A DNA stretch of 64,000 nucleotides from Hyphomicrobium sp. 99 (GTDB taxonomy: Bacteria; Pseudomonadota; Alphaproteobacteria; Rhizobiales; Hyphomicrobiaceae), in the NCBI RefSeq assembly GCF_000384335.2, contig NZ_KQ031382.1, forward strand, positions 1,178,001-1,242,000. Reading direction: 5' to 3'. The notes under the pieces are model-generated. The model was given only the letters and a program-made list of their open reading frames with translations. It was not told where the DNA came from and did not search any database. Both the position numbers and the translations under genes were made by a program. Each line of letters starts with the position of its first letter. Position 1 is the first letter of the stretch. Shown in pieces: positions 17,033 through 26,398 of this stretch.

Positions 17033-17482
17033 ATGAAACCGACACGCACCTGGATACTTATCGCCGATGGCGAACATGCTCGGATGGTCGAGGCCATCGG
17101 CAAGGGGCATGGCCTTCATGAAGTGCCGGGAACGGAAACCCGGCTGGATAATCCGCCGAGCCATCTTTTGGGAAGAGCGGAGCCGGGCCGGGTTCATGAA
17201 TCCGTCGGCTACACGCGTCACGCCATTGAACCCAGAAGCGATCCGCACGAATCTTTGGAGGTGAAGTTCGCCGAGCAACTTGCAGATCAGCTTCAGCGGT
17301 ACGTCGAGGTCAAAGCCTTTGACAGGCTCGTCATCGTGGCGCCGCCGACAATGCTGGGCTATCTCCGCAAGTGCTTGGCAGCAGACGTCACATCGAAGTT
17401 GATCGCGGAGGTCGACAAGGACCTGACGAAGGTTCCCAACAACGACGTGGCTTCTCATCTCGAAAGCGTCGTTTTTCTGTAG
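17033..17482 (+). CDS. Host-attachment-type protein
   Basis: A 149-residue cytosolic protein matching the family annotated as 'protein required for attachment to host cells': it opens with TWILIADGEHARMVE and ends with LTKVPNNDVASHL, both typical. The fold is related to release-factor/baeRF domains. Despite the family name, no attachment function can be read from sequence; in alphaproteobacteria these genes often lie among low-oxygen stress genes, as here. Confidence 0.85.
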   Translation: MKPTRTWILIADGEHARMVEAIGKGHGLHEVPGTETRLDNPPSHLLGRAEPGRVHESVGYTRHAIEPRSDPHESLEVKFAEQLADQLQRYVEVKAFDRLVIVAPPTMLGYLRKCLAADVTSKLIAEVDKDLTKVPNNDVASHLESVVFL

Positions 17483-17706
17483 GCGCAGTCGCTTCTAGTT
17501 ATTGCTGAATCGCTTCGAGGTGGCGTTTCTCGCGCCGACGGTAGTTGCGGACGGCCAGCGGCTAAGTTTATTATCCGGGGCTTGGAGTAGGTTTGGGGCA
17601 AGATTTTTCCGGCGGGCGGCGTCTACCGATTGCGCCACGTCAATTGCAAATGGCCCGAGCTGCAATACGGTTCAATTGATTTCAAGAAATAGACCTGGAG
17701 ACGCCT

Positions 17707-18135
17707 ATGGCGGTTCAATCAATCGTCGAATGGATCTGGCCGACCAAGTGGCGTGCACGTAACGCTGCCCGCTTATTCGCGATCATCCCGGCCGCTTGTG
17801 CAATGACATCTCTGGCTAATGGTCTGCCCAACGATAGCGAGCCCGTCCAAGCAGCCGACGCAATAAAGTCGAAGAAACCAGATCCCCAAAATGGGCGCGT
17901 CATTGTTCGCGCGCTATGCACAAATTGCCACTTGATCGGAGAGGCACCGAACTCGGCTGTAAACGCTGACGTGCCAAGCTTTCCCGCCGTTGCCAACAAG
18001 CCGGACCAATCAGCCGAGCACATATCTAACTGGCTTCTCAACTCTCACGGGCCGATGCCGAACGTTCATCTGACGAAAAAAGAACTTAGCGACGTCGCGG
18101 CGTACATAATGTCTCTGCGCCGGCCCAAGTCGTAG
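17707..18135 (+). CDS. Small c-type cytochrome, exported
   Basis: A 142-residue cytochrome with an N-terminal hydrophobic segment (LFAIIPAACAMTSLA), haem motif CTNCH and probable axial Met in HGPMPNVHLT. The start is preceded by GGAG. It resembles the leftward cytochrome at 11526-11882. It is likely periplasmic and involved in electron transfer; no partner oxidase is encoded in the window. Confidence 0.85.
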   Translation: MAVQSIVEWIWPTKWRARNAARLFAIIPAACAMTSLANGLPNDSEPVQAADAIKSKKPDPQNGRVIVRALCTNCHLIGEAPNSAVNADVPSFPAVANKPDQSAEHISNWLLNSHGPMPNVHLTKKELSDVAAYIMSLRRPKS

Positions 18136-18376
18136 GCAAGGTGATAGCGGAAAAAGTGAAAAGGAGTTCTGGCGCGATCACCGCGCGCGCATTCAATCAC
18201 GCAAACTCTGGTCGGCGTCTTTCACCTTGTCGAAATTCTTGGCTTCATACCAAAGGCAAGGGTCTAAGCGGAAGTTGTTATTGCGTGCTAGGCGCTGAGG
18301 ATAACAGCACATAGAGGTTGGCGCGTCGTGTCAGACCGTCTTGCGTGTTAGGTGGCACTGGTTGACGGAGGATGGC

Positions 18377-18691
18377 ATGCGACAGTCTGGGCACGCGGCA
18401 GTCTCGGGATTGCTATTCTTTTTTTATAATGGGCCAAGCGAAGCTACCGAGGCAGCAAGCGGGGAGGCATTGCTTCGCAAAAACTGTGGCCAATGCCATG
18501 CACTGACTGCGGGGACATCGAGTCCGCTCAAGAAAGCGCCGAACCTCTGGACAGTTCTGCGTTCCTATTCTTCCGAGCGACTGGAGTTTGAATTATCCGA
18601 AGGGATCGGCTCAAGACACAAAGACATGCCGCAGATTCAGTTCTCATCAGATGAGATAGATAAGATTGAAAATTACCTCGCGGGTGAATGA
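18377..18691 (+). CDS. Small c-type cytochrome, exported
   Basis: A 104-residue mono-haem cytochrome with haem motif CGQCH and likely axial Met in HKDMPQIQF, close to mitochondrial-type cytochrome c in plan. The ATG at 18377 is chosen because GGAGG lies six bases upstream and a short hydrophobic N-terminus (AVSGLLFFFYNG) follows. The charged region before the hydrophobic core is short, so signal cleavage is not certain. Confidence 0.82.
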   Translation: MRQSGHAAVSGLLFFFYNGPSEATEAASGEALLRKNCGQCHALTAGTSSPLKKAPNLWTVLRSYSSERLEFELSEGIGSRHKDMPQIQFSSDEIDKIENYLAGE

Positions 18692-19095
18692 TTGAAAACG
18701 GGGGCGCTCCCTACCGTAAGTCAGATGCCTCGGTGATTGATCTATTAGCCATCCCGATCCGTCCCTCGGGAACATGACGACGTGCTCGCCAGCCCGCAGG
18801 CGTTTCCAATAGGCCCCCGGGGGTAGGGGGCTTAAAGTAGGGCACAGATGTCCGCGAGCTGCCGAAGGGACATGCCGAGCGTTACCACCAATTCCTGCAT
18901 TGGTTGAGATGGCCCGCAGCTTAGATGTTTCGCCTTCTACGCTCCGGCGAGCCATTTGCGCCCGGCGAAAGTTCTGCCCCCATGCTTGCAGCGCATAGCT
19001 CACGAAAAATTCGAAAAAACGACCAGCAATACGCAGAGGGTGGACCGAGGGACCGAAACGGCGGGACTTCGATCCGGTGCTAGGCGCGTGCGCGG
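18692..19095. other. 404-bp intergenic stretch
   Basis: It lies between the last cytochrome and the 3' end of the RND pump. I see no supported gene, tRNA or clear operator; a leftward open frame has no recognisable family. It marks the change from the low-oxygen block to the efflux operon. Confidence 0.5.
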
Positions 19096-22000
19096 CTACG
19101 TCGGTACGTCAAGCGGACGTGCCTCAGTAGGGTTGGAGACTTCCACTCCACTAGCGCCTTTGGGCTCCTTGATGCGAAACAACGCGACGTAGAGAGCGGG
19201 CAGGAATAGAAGTGTCAACACGGTGCCGACGATGATGCCGCCCATCATGGCGAACGCCATTGGGCCCCAGAACACTTCAGAGGAAATGGGAATCAGTGCC
19301 AAGCTCGCGGCCGCCGCCGTCAGCATGATCGGGCGCGTGCGATGCTCCGTCGCTTCGACGACCGCATCCCATGGCGCGCGACCCTCCTTGAGCAGATCCT
19401 CGATCTGCACGATGAGGATCACGGAGTTGCGGATCAGAATACCGATCAGCGCCAGCACGCCGAGGATGGCGACGAAGCCGAGCGGCGCTCCGCTGGGCAG
19501 CAGCGCGCCGACCACGCCGATGAGACCGAGCGGCGCGACCGCCACCACGAGAAACAGACGCTGGAAGCTCTGCAGCTGCACCATCAGGATCGTTGCCATC
19601 ACGAAGAGCATCATTGGAACGACGGCAGTGATGGGCCCTTGGCCCTTGGCGCTCTCTTCGACCGCGCCGCCCGTCACCACGGCGTAGCCTGCAGGCAGCT
19701 TGTCTTTGAACTTTTCGATCCCCGGCGCGAGCGCAGAGACGATCGTTGCTGGCTGGGTAGCATCCAGGATGCCAGCCTTGAGCGTAATGGTCGGCAGTCG
19801 CACGCGCCGCCACACCACGGGCTGTTCCAATTCATAGCGGAAGGTCGCAACCGCTGCGAGCGGGACAGGCTGCCCGTTAGAGCTTGAAAGCTGCAGATTC
19901 TGGAACGTTTCGATCGAACCCCGCTCGGAACCCTGAGCGCGGCCCACCACGTCGACGAGATAAATGCTGTCGCGGATCTGCGTGATGGACGCCCCGCCAA
20001 CGACGCCGTTGAGCGTCGTTGCGATGTCTTCGGACGTGATGCCGAGAAGGCGTGCCTTGTCCTGCTGCACATCGACCTTGATCACGCGGGCCGGCTCATT
20101 CCAGTCGTAGGTGACATCGCCCACGCGGGCATCGGCTCCCACGATCGTAGCAAGCTCCTGCGAAAGAGCCCTGACGATTGCAATGTCAGGCCCGCTCAGC
20201 CGGTATTGAATCGGACGGCCGACGGGCGGCCCGATGTCGAGCAACTTGACGAACGCGTCCGTGCCGACGAACTCCCGCTTCAGATAGGCCTCGAGCTTGG
20301 CCTTGAGGCGGTCGCGAGCCTCCAGGTTCTTCGTGACGATGATCGTTTGCCCGAAGGAGGGATGCGCCGGCTGCACGTCGAACGACAGGACGAAGCGCAT
20401 CGCACCCTGTCCGACGTAGGACGACCAGTGGTCCACATCGGCATCACCTGCGAGCGCCTCCTTCTCAAAACGCGCCATCTGAGCTGCGGTCTCATTGATG
20501 GAGCTGTTTTGCGGCAGGTTCCAGTCGACGATCAGCTCATTGCGGTCGGAGGATGGGAAGAACTGCTGCTGCACGAATGTCATGCCAACGACGGAAAGGG
20601 CGAACATGGCCAATGTTACAGCAATGGTGAGCCAGCGCTGCCGCATGCAGAACCGGAGCAGCGATGAAAAAAGCGAGAATGGTAAGCTCGGCTTGTCGTG
20701 ATGCTTTTTCATGGCCTCGGGCAACAGCCACACGCCGAGCAGAGGCGTGAACAGCACCGCTACGATCCACGACACCAGCAGCGACACCGCCAAGACGACG
20801 AATAGCGTGAATGTGAATTCGCCAGCCGCGCTGCCGTTGAGTCCGATCGGGATGAAGCCTGCGACCGTGACAAGCGTGCCCGTGAGCATAGGAAACGCCG
20901 TCGATGTGTAGACGTAGCTCGCAGCCTTCTTGAGGGGATCGCCCAATTCGAGACGCGACACCATCATCTCGACGGCAATCATGGCGTCGTCGACGAGCAG
21001 CCCGAGTGCGATGATGAGCGCGCCAAGTGAGATGCGCTGCAGGGTAATGCCAAGGTACTCCATCGCCACGAAGGTGATCGCGAGAACGAGCGGGATCGAG
21101 AGAGCGACAACGAGACCTGCGCGCATGCCGAGGGAGAGAAAGCTGACGATGAGAACGATCACCACCGCTTCGAACAGAGCTTTAGTAAACCCCTTTACGG
21201 ATTCATCGACGATTAGCGGCTGGTCCGACACGAGATGGACACCGACACCGACTGGAAGCTCGCCAGCAATCTTGGCCATCTCCTTGTGCAGAGCCTCACC
21301 GAACTGCAGCAGGTTGGCTTTGGGCTTCATGCCGATGGCAAGGCCGATCGCCGGTTGGCCGTTGTAGCGAAACAAGGCTGTGGGCGGATCAGCGTAGCCG
21401 CGCTTGATGGTCGCGACGTCGCTCAACCGGAAGAAGCGGTCGTTGATCCTCAAGTTGATGGCATCAAGGCTCTGCTCCGAGGCGAACTGTCCACTGACGC
21501 GAACACTGATGCGCTCGGCTCCCGTCTCGATCACGCCTGAAGGCGTAATCGCATTCTGGGCTTGCAGGGCCGACAGAACCTCCTGGCGGCTAATGCCATA
21601 GGCCGCGGTCTTGCGCGGCGAGAATTCGAGATAGACCACCTCATCCTGCGCGCCGACGATGTCGACCTTGCCGACATTGGACACCATTAGAACTTTGGCG
21701 CGAACCTGCTCCACGTAGTCCCGTAATTGCCGCTGGCTAATGCCGTCAGCAGTGAACGCGAAGATGTTGCCGTACACGTCTCCGAAACGGTCGTTGAAAA
21801 AGGGACCCACGACGCCTTGTGGAAACTCGCCCTTGATGTCGGAGATCAGGTTGCGGACTTGCACCCACGTCGGCGTGACGTCGGCGGCCTTGGTGGTATC
21901 CCGCAGATTGAGAAAGATAGTGGTCTGACCCGGAGTCGTGATCGACCGGGTGTAGTCGAGAGACTCGAGCTCCTCGAGCTTCTTCTCGATGCGGTCCGTG

Positions 22001-22197
22001 ACCTGCTGCGTCGTTTCCTCGACGGAGGCTCCCGGCCACTGCGCCTGGATGATCATCGTCTTGATGGTGAAGGCGGGATCTTCCTCCCGCCCCAGGTTCA
22101 GGTAGGAGAACAGCCCCGCCAATGAGAACACGATCATGAAATAGGTGACGAACGAGCGGTGCGCGAGCGCCCACTCGGATAAATTGAACGACTTCAT
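19096..22197 (-). CDS. RND-family efflux pump, inner-membrane permease
   Basis: A 1033-residue AcrB/MexF-like proton-driven exporter with the usual two-fold repeat: N-terminal helix, large periplasmic loop, six-helix block (about 335-540), second loop and second helix block (about 855-1015). Visible motifs include GREEDPAFTIKTMIIQAQWP and GLLVDDAMIAVEMM, the latter with the paired Asp residues of the proton relay in helix 4. The start overlaps the stop of the adaptor by four bases (ATGA). No outer-membrane channel gene follows, so the pump probably uses one encoded elsewhere. The substrate is unknown. Confidence 0.95.
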   Translation of the reverse strand: MKSFNLSEWALAHRSFVTYFMIVFSLAGLFSYLNLGREEDPAFTIKTMIIQAQWPGASVEETTQQVTDRIEKKLEELESLDYTRSITTPGQTTIFLNLRDTTKAADVTPTWVQVRNLISDIKGEFPQGVVGPFFNDRFGDVYGNIFAFTADGISQRQLRDYVEQVRAKVLMVSNVGKVDIVGAQDEVVYLEFSPRKTAAYGISRQEVLSALQAQNAITPSGVIETGAERISVRVSGQFASEQSLDAINLRINDRFFRLSDVATIKRGYADPPTALFRYNGQPAIGLAIGMKPKANLLQFGEALHKEMAKIAGELPVGVGVHLVSDQPLIVDESVKGFTKALFEAVVIVLIVSFLSLGMRAGLVVALSIPLVLAITFVAMEYLGITLQRISLGALIIALGLLVDDAMIAVEMMVSRLELGDPLKKAASYVYTSTAFPMLTGTLVTVAGFIPIGLNGSAAGEFTFTLFVVLAVSLLVSWIVAVLFTPLLGVWLLPEAMKKHHDKPSLPFSLFSSLLRFCMRQRWLTIAVTLAMFALSVVGMTFVQQQFFPSSDRNELIVDWNLPQNSSINETAAQMARFEKEALAGDADVDHWSSYVGQGAMRFVLSFDVQPAHPSFGQTIIVTKNLEARDRLKAKLEAYLKREFVGTDAFVKLLDIGPPVGRPIQYRLSGPDIAIVRALSQELATIVGADARVGDVTYDWNEPARVIKVDVQQDKARLLGITSEDIATTLNGVVGGASITQIRDSIYLVDVVGRAQGSERGSIETFQNLQLSSSNGQPVPLAAVATFRYELEQPVVWRRVRLPTITLKAGILDATQPATIVSALAPGIEKFKDKLPAGYAVVTGGAVEESAKGQGPITAVVPMMLFVMATILMVQLQSFQRLFLVVAVAPLGLIGVVGALLPSGAPLGFVAILGVLALIGILIRNSVILIVQIEDLLKEGRAPWDAVVEATEHRTRPIMLTAAAASLALIPISSEVFWGPMAFAMMGGIIVGTVLTLLFLPALYVALFRIKEPKGASGVEVSNPTEARPLDVPT

Positions 22198-23321
22198 GAG
22201 CCTGACGCTCCGTTCTCGATTTTGACCTTCTGACCAGGCGACAGACTGTTGACGCCGGCGCTCACGACGCGAGTCCCGGGTCCAAGGCCTGCGGACAGAG
22301 TGATCGAGTGCTCGTCTCTCGAAGCGATGCTCACTTGCCGCTCCGAGATGATGCTGGTCACCTCGTCGATGACGAAGACCATGGATTTCCCGTCCCGCTC
22401 GAGAAGTGCCGAGAGTGGCAATTGCACGGCACTCGGTGCGTTCTTCCCGCTCCTGATCGCCGCGGTCACCATCGTACCGAGCCGGAACGTATCCGGGGGA
22501 TTGTCGAGCTTAATGCGCACGCGCCGGGAGCGGGTCACGCTGTCGGCTTCCGGAGCAATCTCGCGAACGCTTCCAGTGATGCGGATGCGCTCATCGAGTT
22601 GAAGCGCTACGTCGAACTCTGTTCCAGGCTTCACCTCGCCGTTGAGGCTTTCCGGGATATCGATCACAGCCTCGCGGACATCGGGCTTCGCCACGGTCAC
22701 GACGGTCTGGCCGGCGGAGACAGTCTGACCGACCTCGGCACTGACGGCCGTTACTACTCCGTCGAAATCGCTCTCAAGCTGTGCGTAGCCAAGCTGCTCC
22801 TGCGCCTTCGTCAGGCTGGATTGCGCTCGCACCACTTCGGCTTGGGCCGCGATGCGCGTTTGCTCGGCTGCTTCGAACGTGGCCGGCGGCGACACAGCGC
22901 GGTCGCGCAGCGTCTTCTGGCGGTCCTCGGTCGCCGATGCGTTCGTGAGCTGGGCTTGTGCATTGGAGAGTGCAGCGCGCTGGCTGCGAACGGCAAGCTC
23001 AAGCGCTGTCGGATCGAGCGAGGCAACGCGTTGGCCTTTGCGCACCAGATCGCCCACATCGACGTCGCGCGTGATGATGCGTCCGATGACTCGAAAGCTC
23101 AAATCGGTCCGGTAGCGAGGCTCGATAGTCCCGGCGAGGGCGAGCAATGATCGGGGCTCGACGGAGACGACTGTCGAGAGTACCGGGCGAGGCGGCGGAG
23201 CCGGCTCATTCTGGTTCTCGCTACATCCCGTCAGCAGAAGGAGTGTCAGCGCGAGCGGCGAGACGAGGCGGGTCGTTGAAGGCAGGAATGCCGGACGTCG
23301 CGATTGAAGGGGATGTGTCAT
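22194..23321 (-). CDS. RND efflux periplasmic adaptor, lipoprotein
   Basis: A 375-residue membrane-fusion protein. A lipobox LLLTGC (Cys near residue 33) marks it as a lipoprotein. The barrel-sandwich halves surround a coiled-coil hairpin (about 100-180: AVRSQRAALSNAQAQL), followed by the beta-barrel. The ATG at 23321 touches the stop of the preceding adaptor (TGATG), so translation is coupled. Two different adaptors precede one pump; they may form a mixed hexamer. Confidence 0.92.
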   Translation of the reverse strand: MTHPLQSRRPAFLPSTTRLVSPLALTLLLLTGCSENQNEPAPPPRPVLSTVVSVEPRSLLALAGTIEPRYRTDLSFRVIGRIITRDVDVGDLVRKGQRVASLDPTALELAVRSQRAALSNAQAQLTNASATEDRQKTLRDRAVSPPATFEAAEQTRIAAQAEVVRAQSSLTKAQEQLGYAQLESDFDGVVTAVSAEVGQTVSAGQTVVTVAKPDVREAVIDIPESLNGEVKPGTEFDVALQLDERIRITGSVREIAPEADSVTRSRRVRIKLDNPPDTFRLGTMVTAAIRSGKNAPSAVQLPLSALLERDGKSMVFVIDEVTSIISERQVSIASRDEHSITLSAGLGPGTRVVSAGVNSLSPGQKVKIENGASGS

Positions 23322-24403
23322 CAACCAGCCTCTGGCGCCAGAGCAATGATTTGATTGGGACGAAGAATTTTGGCGCCTGCAGTGACGACGCGCTCTCCGG
23401 GCTCCAGTCCACTCTCGATCACGACGTTCTTGGTCTGGTAGGCCGCCACTTCGACCGCTTTGAGAGAGACGACGGACGACTTGGGATCCACCACCCAAAC
23501 CGCAGGCTTGCCCGCGAGCGTCGAGAGCGCAGTCCAAGGGAGGATAACGACTTGACGAGCCTTCATCCTGGCGGCGCCGGATACCAACGCGCCCAACGTG
23601 AAGCCAGGCGGGGGATCATTGATCTCGATTTTGACGCGGATGGTTCCGGATTTCGTGTCCACGCTCGGTGAAACTTCGCGGACGACGCCCGTGGCAGTGA
23701 TGGACGGATCAGACGCCAGGGCGAGCGTGATCGTGGATGCGGAAAGCTGCTGCAGGAAGATGGCCTCGTAGACGTAGAACACCGCATCTCGTGGTCCGTC
23801 CTGGGCCAGCGTGAACATCGTCTGCGCGGCCTGCGCTACTTGCCCTACTTCGGCAGTGCGCGCAGTGATCACGCCTGCAGCGCCTGCCCGCAGCTCCGTG
23901 TAGGACAACGCATCACGCGCTGTGCCGAGCTGAGCATTGGCGGCTTCGAGCGAACCTTCGGCTGTGCGCAAAGCCTCCTCTGCTTGATCGTAGTCGCGCC
24001 GTGTCGTGAAGCCGTCCTTGATGAGGGCCTTTTGCCGCTCGAAGGCGGTCGCCGTCTGGCGCACGCGCGCTTCCGCGGATTGGACCGTCGCCTCCGCCGA
24101 CACGACATCGGCGTTCTGTTCCTTTGGATCGATGCGGGCGAGCACCTGGTCGGGCGTAACACGGGCGCCAACATCGACCAGCCGTTCGCTGATCCGCCCG
24201 CTCACCCGGAAGGAGAGGCCGGTTTGCACCCGGGCTTTGATCTCGCCGGTCAGCACCACGTTGGGCGCATAGTCCGTAAATGCGACCACCTGGGTCCGCA
24301 CGAGAGGCGGAGCTTTGGGGGTCCCCACATTCTGTTCGCCGCACCCCGCGAGGGCAACAAACGGCATAAGAAACAAGGCCTTCGCGATCCGAACGCGCGT
24401 CAT
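23321..24403 (-). CDS. RND efflux periplasmic adaptor, lipoprotein (first gene)
   Basis: A 360-residue membrane-fusion protein with lipobox VALAGC (Cys near residue 21), barrel-sandwich halves and a long coiled-coil hairpin (about 95-165: VQSAEARVRQTATAFERQK). It is the promoter-proximal gene of the adaptor-adaptor-pump operon and is divergent from a TetR gene; the 128-bp gap holds two palindromes. It is distinct in sequence from the second adaptor, so not a recent duplicate. Confidence 0.92.
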   Translation of the reverse strand: MTRVRIAKALFLMPFVALAGCGEQNVGTPKAPPLVRTQVVAFTDYAPNVVLTGEIKARVQTGLSFRVSGRISERLVDVGARVTPDQVLARIDPKEQNADVVSAEATVQSAEARVRQTATAFERQKALIKDGFTTRRDYDQAEEALRTAEGSLEAANAQLGTARDALSYTELRAGAAGVITARTAEVGQVAQAAQTMFTLAQDGPRDAVFYVYEAIFLQQLSASTITLALASDPSITATGVVREVSPSVDTKSGTIRVKIEINDPPPGFTLGALVSGAARMKARQVVILPWTALSTLAGKPAVWVVDPKSSVVSLKAVEVAAYQTKNVVIESGLEPGERVVTAGAKILRPNQIIALAPEAG

Positions 24404-24442
24404 TACACCCCCAGGCTAGGCCCACGTCCCGAACAAGATCAC

Positions 24443-24485
24443 TGACCGGTCATTTATTATTGACTATCTGGTCAGTCAATAATAA
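24443..24485. promoter_or_regulatory. Tandem palindromic operator between RND operon and tetR
   Basis: TGACCGGTCA (24443-24452) is a perfect palindrome. Directly after it, 24454-24485 is an inverted repeat with perfect 12-base arms (TTATTATTGACT and its complement) around an 8-base centre. Both sit in the divergent promoter region, as expected for sites of the adjacent TetR repressor. Confidence 0.75.
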
Positions 24486-24531
24486 TTTTGCGCCATTCAA
24501 GGGTTGCCGACTCGTCACAGGAGGGGAGCGC

Positions 24532-25182
24532 ATGACCGTAACGGCTAGAGCGCGGCGCAAAGCGGAACGCCCGGGCGAGATCCTCGATGCGGCCTTCGAG
24601 GAGTTCGTTCAGCGCGGTTACGCGGCTACCCGACTTGAGGATATCGCGGCGCGAGCCGGCGTTACGAAGGGCACGATCTACGTGTACTTCGAGAGCAAGG
24701 AGAGGGTGTTCGAAGCCCTCGTTCACGACCTTGAGAATTCATTGCGGGAGCAGGTCGAACCATTTTTCGAGGACCGAGGCCCGCCCACCGCGCAATCGAT
24801 CCGTGCCGATCTGACGATGCTTTATCGCGTCTTTGCCAACGACAGGCGCGGGCGCGAACTGTTGCGTCTGCTCATCGCGGAAGCCGTGCGCTTTCCCGAT
24901 CTTGTCGACGAGCACTACCGCAACTTGGTCGGCCCTATGTTCGAAGTCTTGGGTCAGCGGCTGCGCCAGGGCGTGGCGAACGGCACCTTCCGCCCGGCAC
25001 CGGCGACCAATTTCCCCGAACTCCTCCTTGGGCCCGCGCTTTCGCTCCACATTTGGAAGCTCCTGTTCTCCGACCGCAAGCCGCTCGATGCGGAGCTGCA
25101 CTTTGAGGCAGCGCTTGATATGATCCTGAGGGGATTGCTGTCGCCGGAGACTGAGGCCAACCGGGTCAGCGATCAGCAGTGA
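24532..25182 (+). CDS. TetR-family repressor of the RND operon
   Basis: A 216-residue regulator. The N-terminal helix-turn-helix reads TRLEDIAARAGVTKGTIYVY with the usual FESKERVFEALV after it; the C-terminal part is the ligand-binding/dimer domain. The ATG at 24532 has a strong GGAGGGG site; a longer frame upstream would enter the operator. The divergent position and palindromes suggest that it represses the efflux operon and itself. The ligand is unknown. Confidence 0.92.
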   Translation: MTVTARARRKAERPGEILDAAFEEFVQRGYAATRLEDIAARAGVTKGTIYVYFESKERVFEALVHDLENSLREQVEPFFEDRGPPTAQSIRADLTMLYRVFANDRRGRELLRLLIAEAVRFPDLVDEHYRNLVGPMFEVLGQRLRQGVANGTFRPAPATNFPELLLGPALSLHIWKLLFSDRKPLDAELHFEAALDMILRGLLSPETEANRVSDQQ

Positions 25183-25687
25183 TCCGTCTAACGTCTGATT
25201 GCTTCAGAGTGCATTTCGCCCCGAGTTCTTGGGTCCGTGCGGTCAGGTTCTCTCTTCAGATTCGTCGACGCCCTTCCTAATCATTGCCGTGACCCTGGCG
25301 ATACCTTCGTCGCGAAGGACGACGGGCACGCGTTCGAAAGGTCATCCGCCAAAATCAGATGGCGGCTTCTTCCATCCGTTTAAACGACCCAGGCTTGCGT
25401 AAACTACGATCGTCTCAAAGCGGAGCCTATTCGAGCACTGGCAAAGTTGGTCTGAACGCCGAACTCCCAATTTCTCTGTCTTGCGCAGATCGGAACCAAG
25501 GCGCCATCTGTATTGATGTCCGCCCTGGGGCAGCGACGGAACTGTGAGGAGCCAGCTTCACGTCCGCTTCTTACTTCGAACCAGACATCTGTTACTGGAG
25601 CCGGTAACGATGCATTGGCGCATCTAGCCAATGTCCGCTTCTGGGAGTGAGTGTCGGCAACAGAGTCAACCACCCGCGTCGGTTACA
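25183..25687. other. 505-bp intergenic stretch
   Basis: It separates the tetR gene from the 3' end of the pyridine operon. No gene, hairpin or repeat that I can support; short open frames in it have no family resemblance. Confidence 0.5.
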
Positions 25688-26398
25688 CTATTGAGCCTCA
25701 TTCCCCTTGCTCATTTCAACGACATCCCCAACAAGGCTTTTCGCGCTTGACGCAAACTTTCGTCGTTCCTTGAGGTCTATTTCGGTATCTTTTGCGTCTT
25801 CCAAACGGTGCACCGCGCGAGAATAAAACGGCAGTGCCGCGCGAACGGCATCTGGGATGCGTATTCGCTCGACCATCCAGTCGAGCTTGGCCCGCGCTTG
25901 GTCGAATGTGTAGACGCCTTTATGAACCCACTCGACGACGAGCCAATCGAAAGTTTCGAGAAACGACAGCGAATCTGCGGCCTGCAGGATGTCTTCTTCC
26001 TGATTGCCTCCAATCTCATGGCGCAGGATCAGCGCACGGACGCGTTGGGTGAAGGCAACATCGCAGGCAGGTGTTTGCTTCTTGAGCCATTCACTAACAA
26101 TGTCGGCCGAACGCATGGAGTGAACGAACAGATAATCGGGATTGTCGAACCCATCCGAAGGCATGCTTGAAGGGCCTCCCGGAAAGAAGCGCTCTGCGTC
26201 ATGGACGAGAGCGGCAAACTTGAGTTCAGGAGAGGCCGAGCCGGAGAGGCGAATGGCCCAGGCACGTGCCGCGAGTAAGTGTTCGAGCTGATAGAAGCCG
26301 TCGAGCCAAGTTATTGCGCTAAGCTCGAGCGCACTGAAGGCTGGTTCGGCGTAGGGGATGGCATTCTTCTGTGAAGCTTTATTCGGCGGCATGCTCAT
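25688..26398 (-). CDS. HD-domain protein, last gene of the pyridine operon
   Basis: A 236-residue soluble protein with a probable metal-dependent HD phosphohydrolase fold: LEHLLAARAWA, the HD pair in LVHDAERFF, a later His in LILRHEIGG and Asp in AADSLSFLE. The start at 26398 overlaps the stop of the Mo-subunit gene (ATGA), so it belongs to the operon. The substrate is unknown. Because the operon also encodes a phosphotransferase, a role in hydrolysing a phosphorylated compound is conceivable, but this is my inference. Confidence 0.7.
   Translation of the reverse strand: MSMPPNKASQKNAIPYAEPAFSALELSAITWLDGFYQLEHLLAARAWAIRLSGSASPELKFAALVHDAERFFPGGPSSMPSDGFDNPDYLFVHSMRSADIVSEWLKKQTPACDVAFTQRVRALILRHEIGGNQEEDILQAADSLSFLETFDWLVVEWVHKGVYTFDQARAKLDWMVERIRIPDAVRAALPFYSRAVHRLEDAKDTEIDLKERRKFASSAKSLVGDVVEMSKGNEAQ

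Noticed and set aside
18647..19003. Leftward open frame between the last cytochrome and the RND pump
   Set aside because: It overlaps the cytochrome's 3' end and the product looks unlike any known protein.
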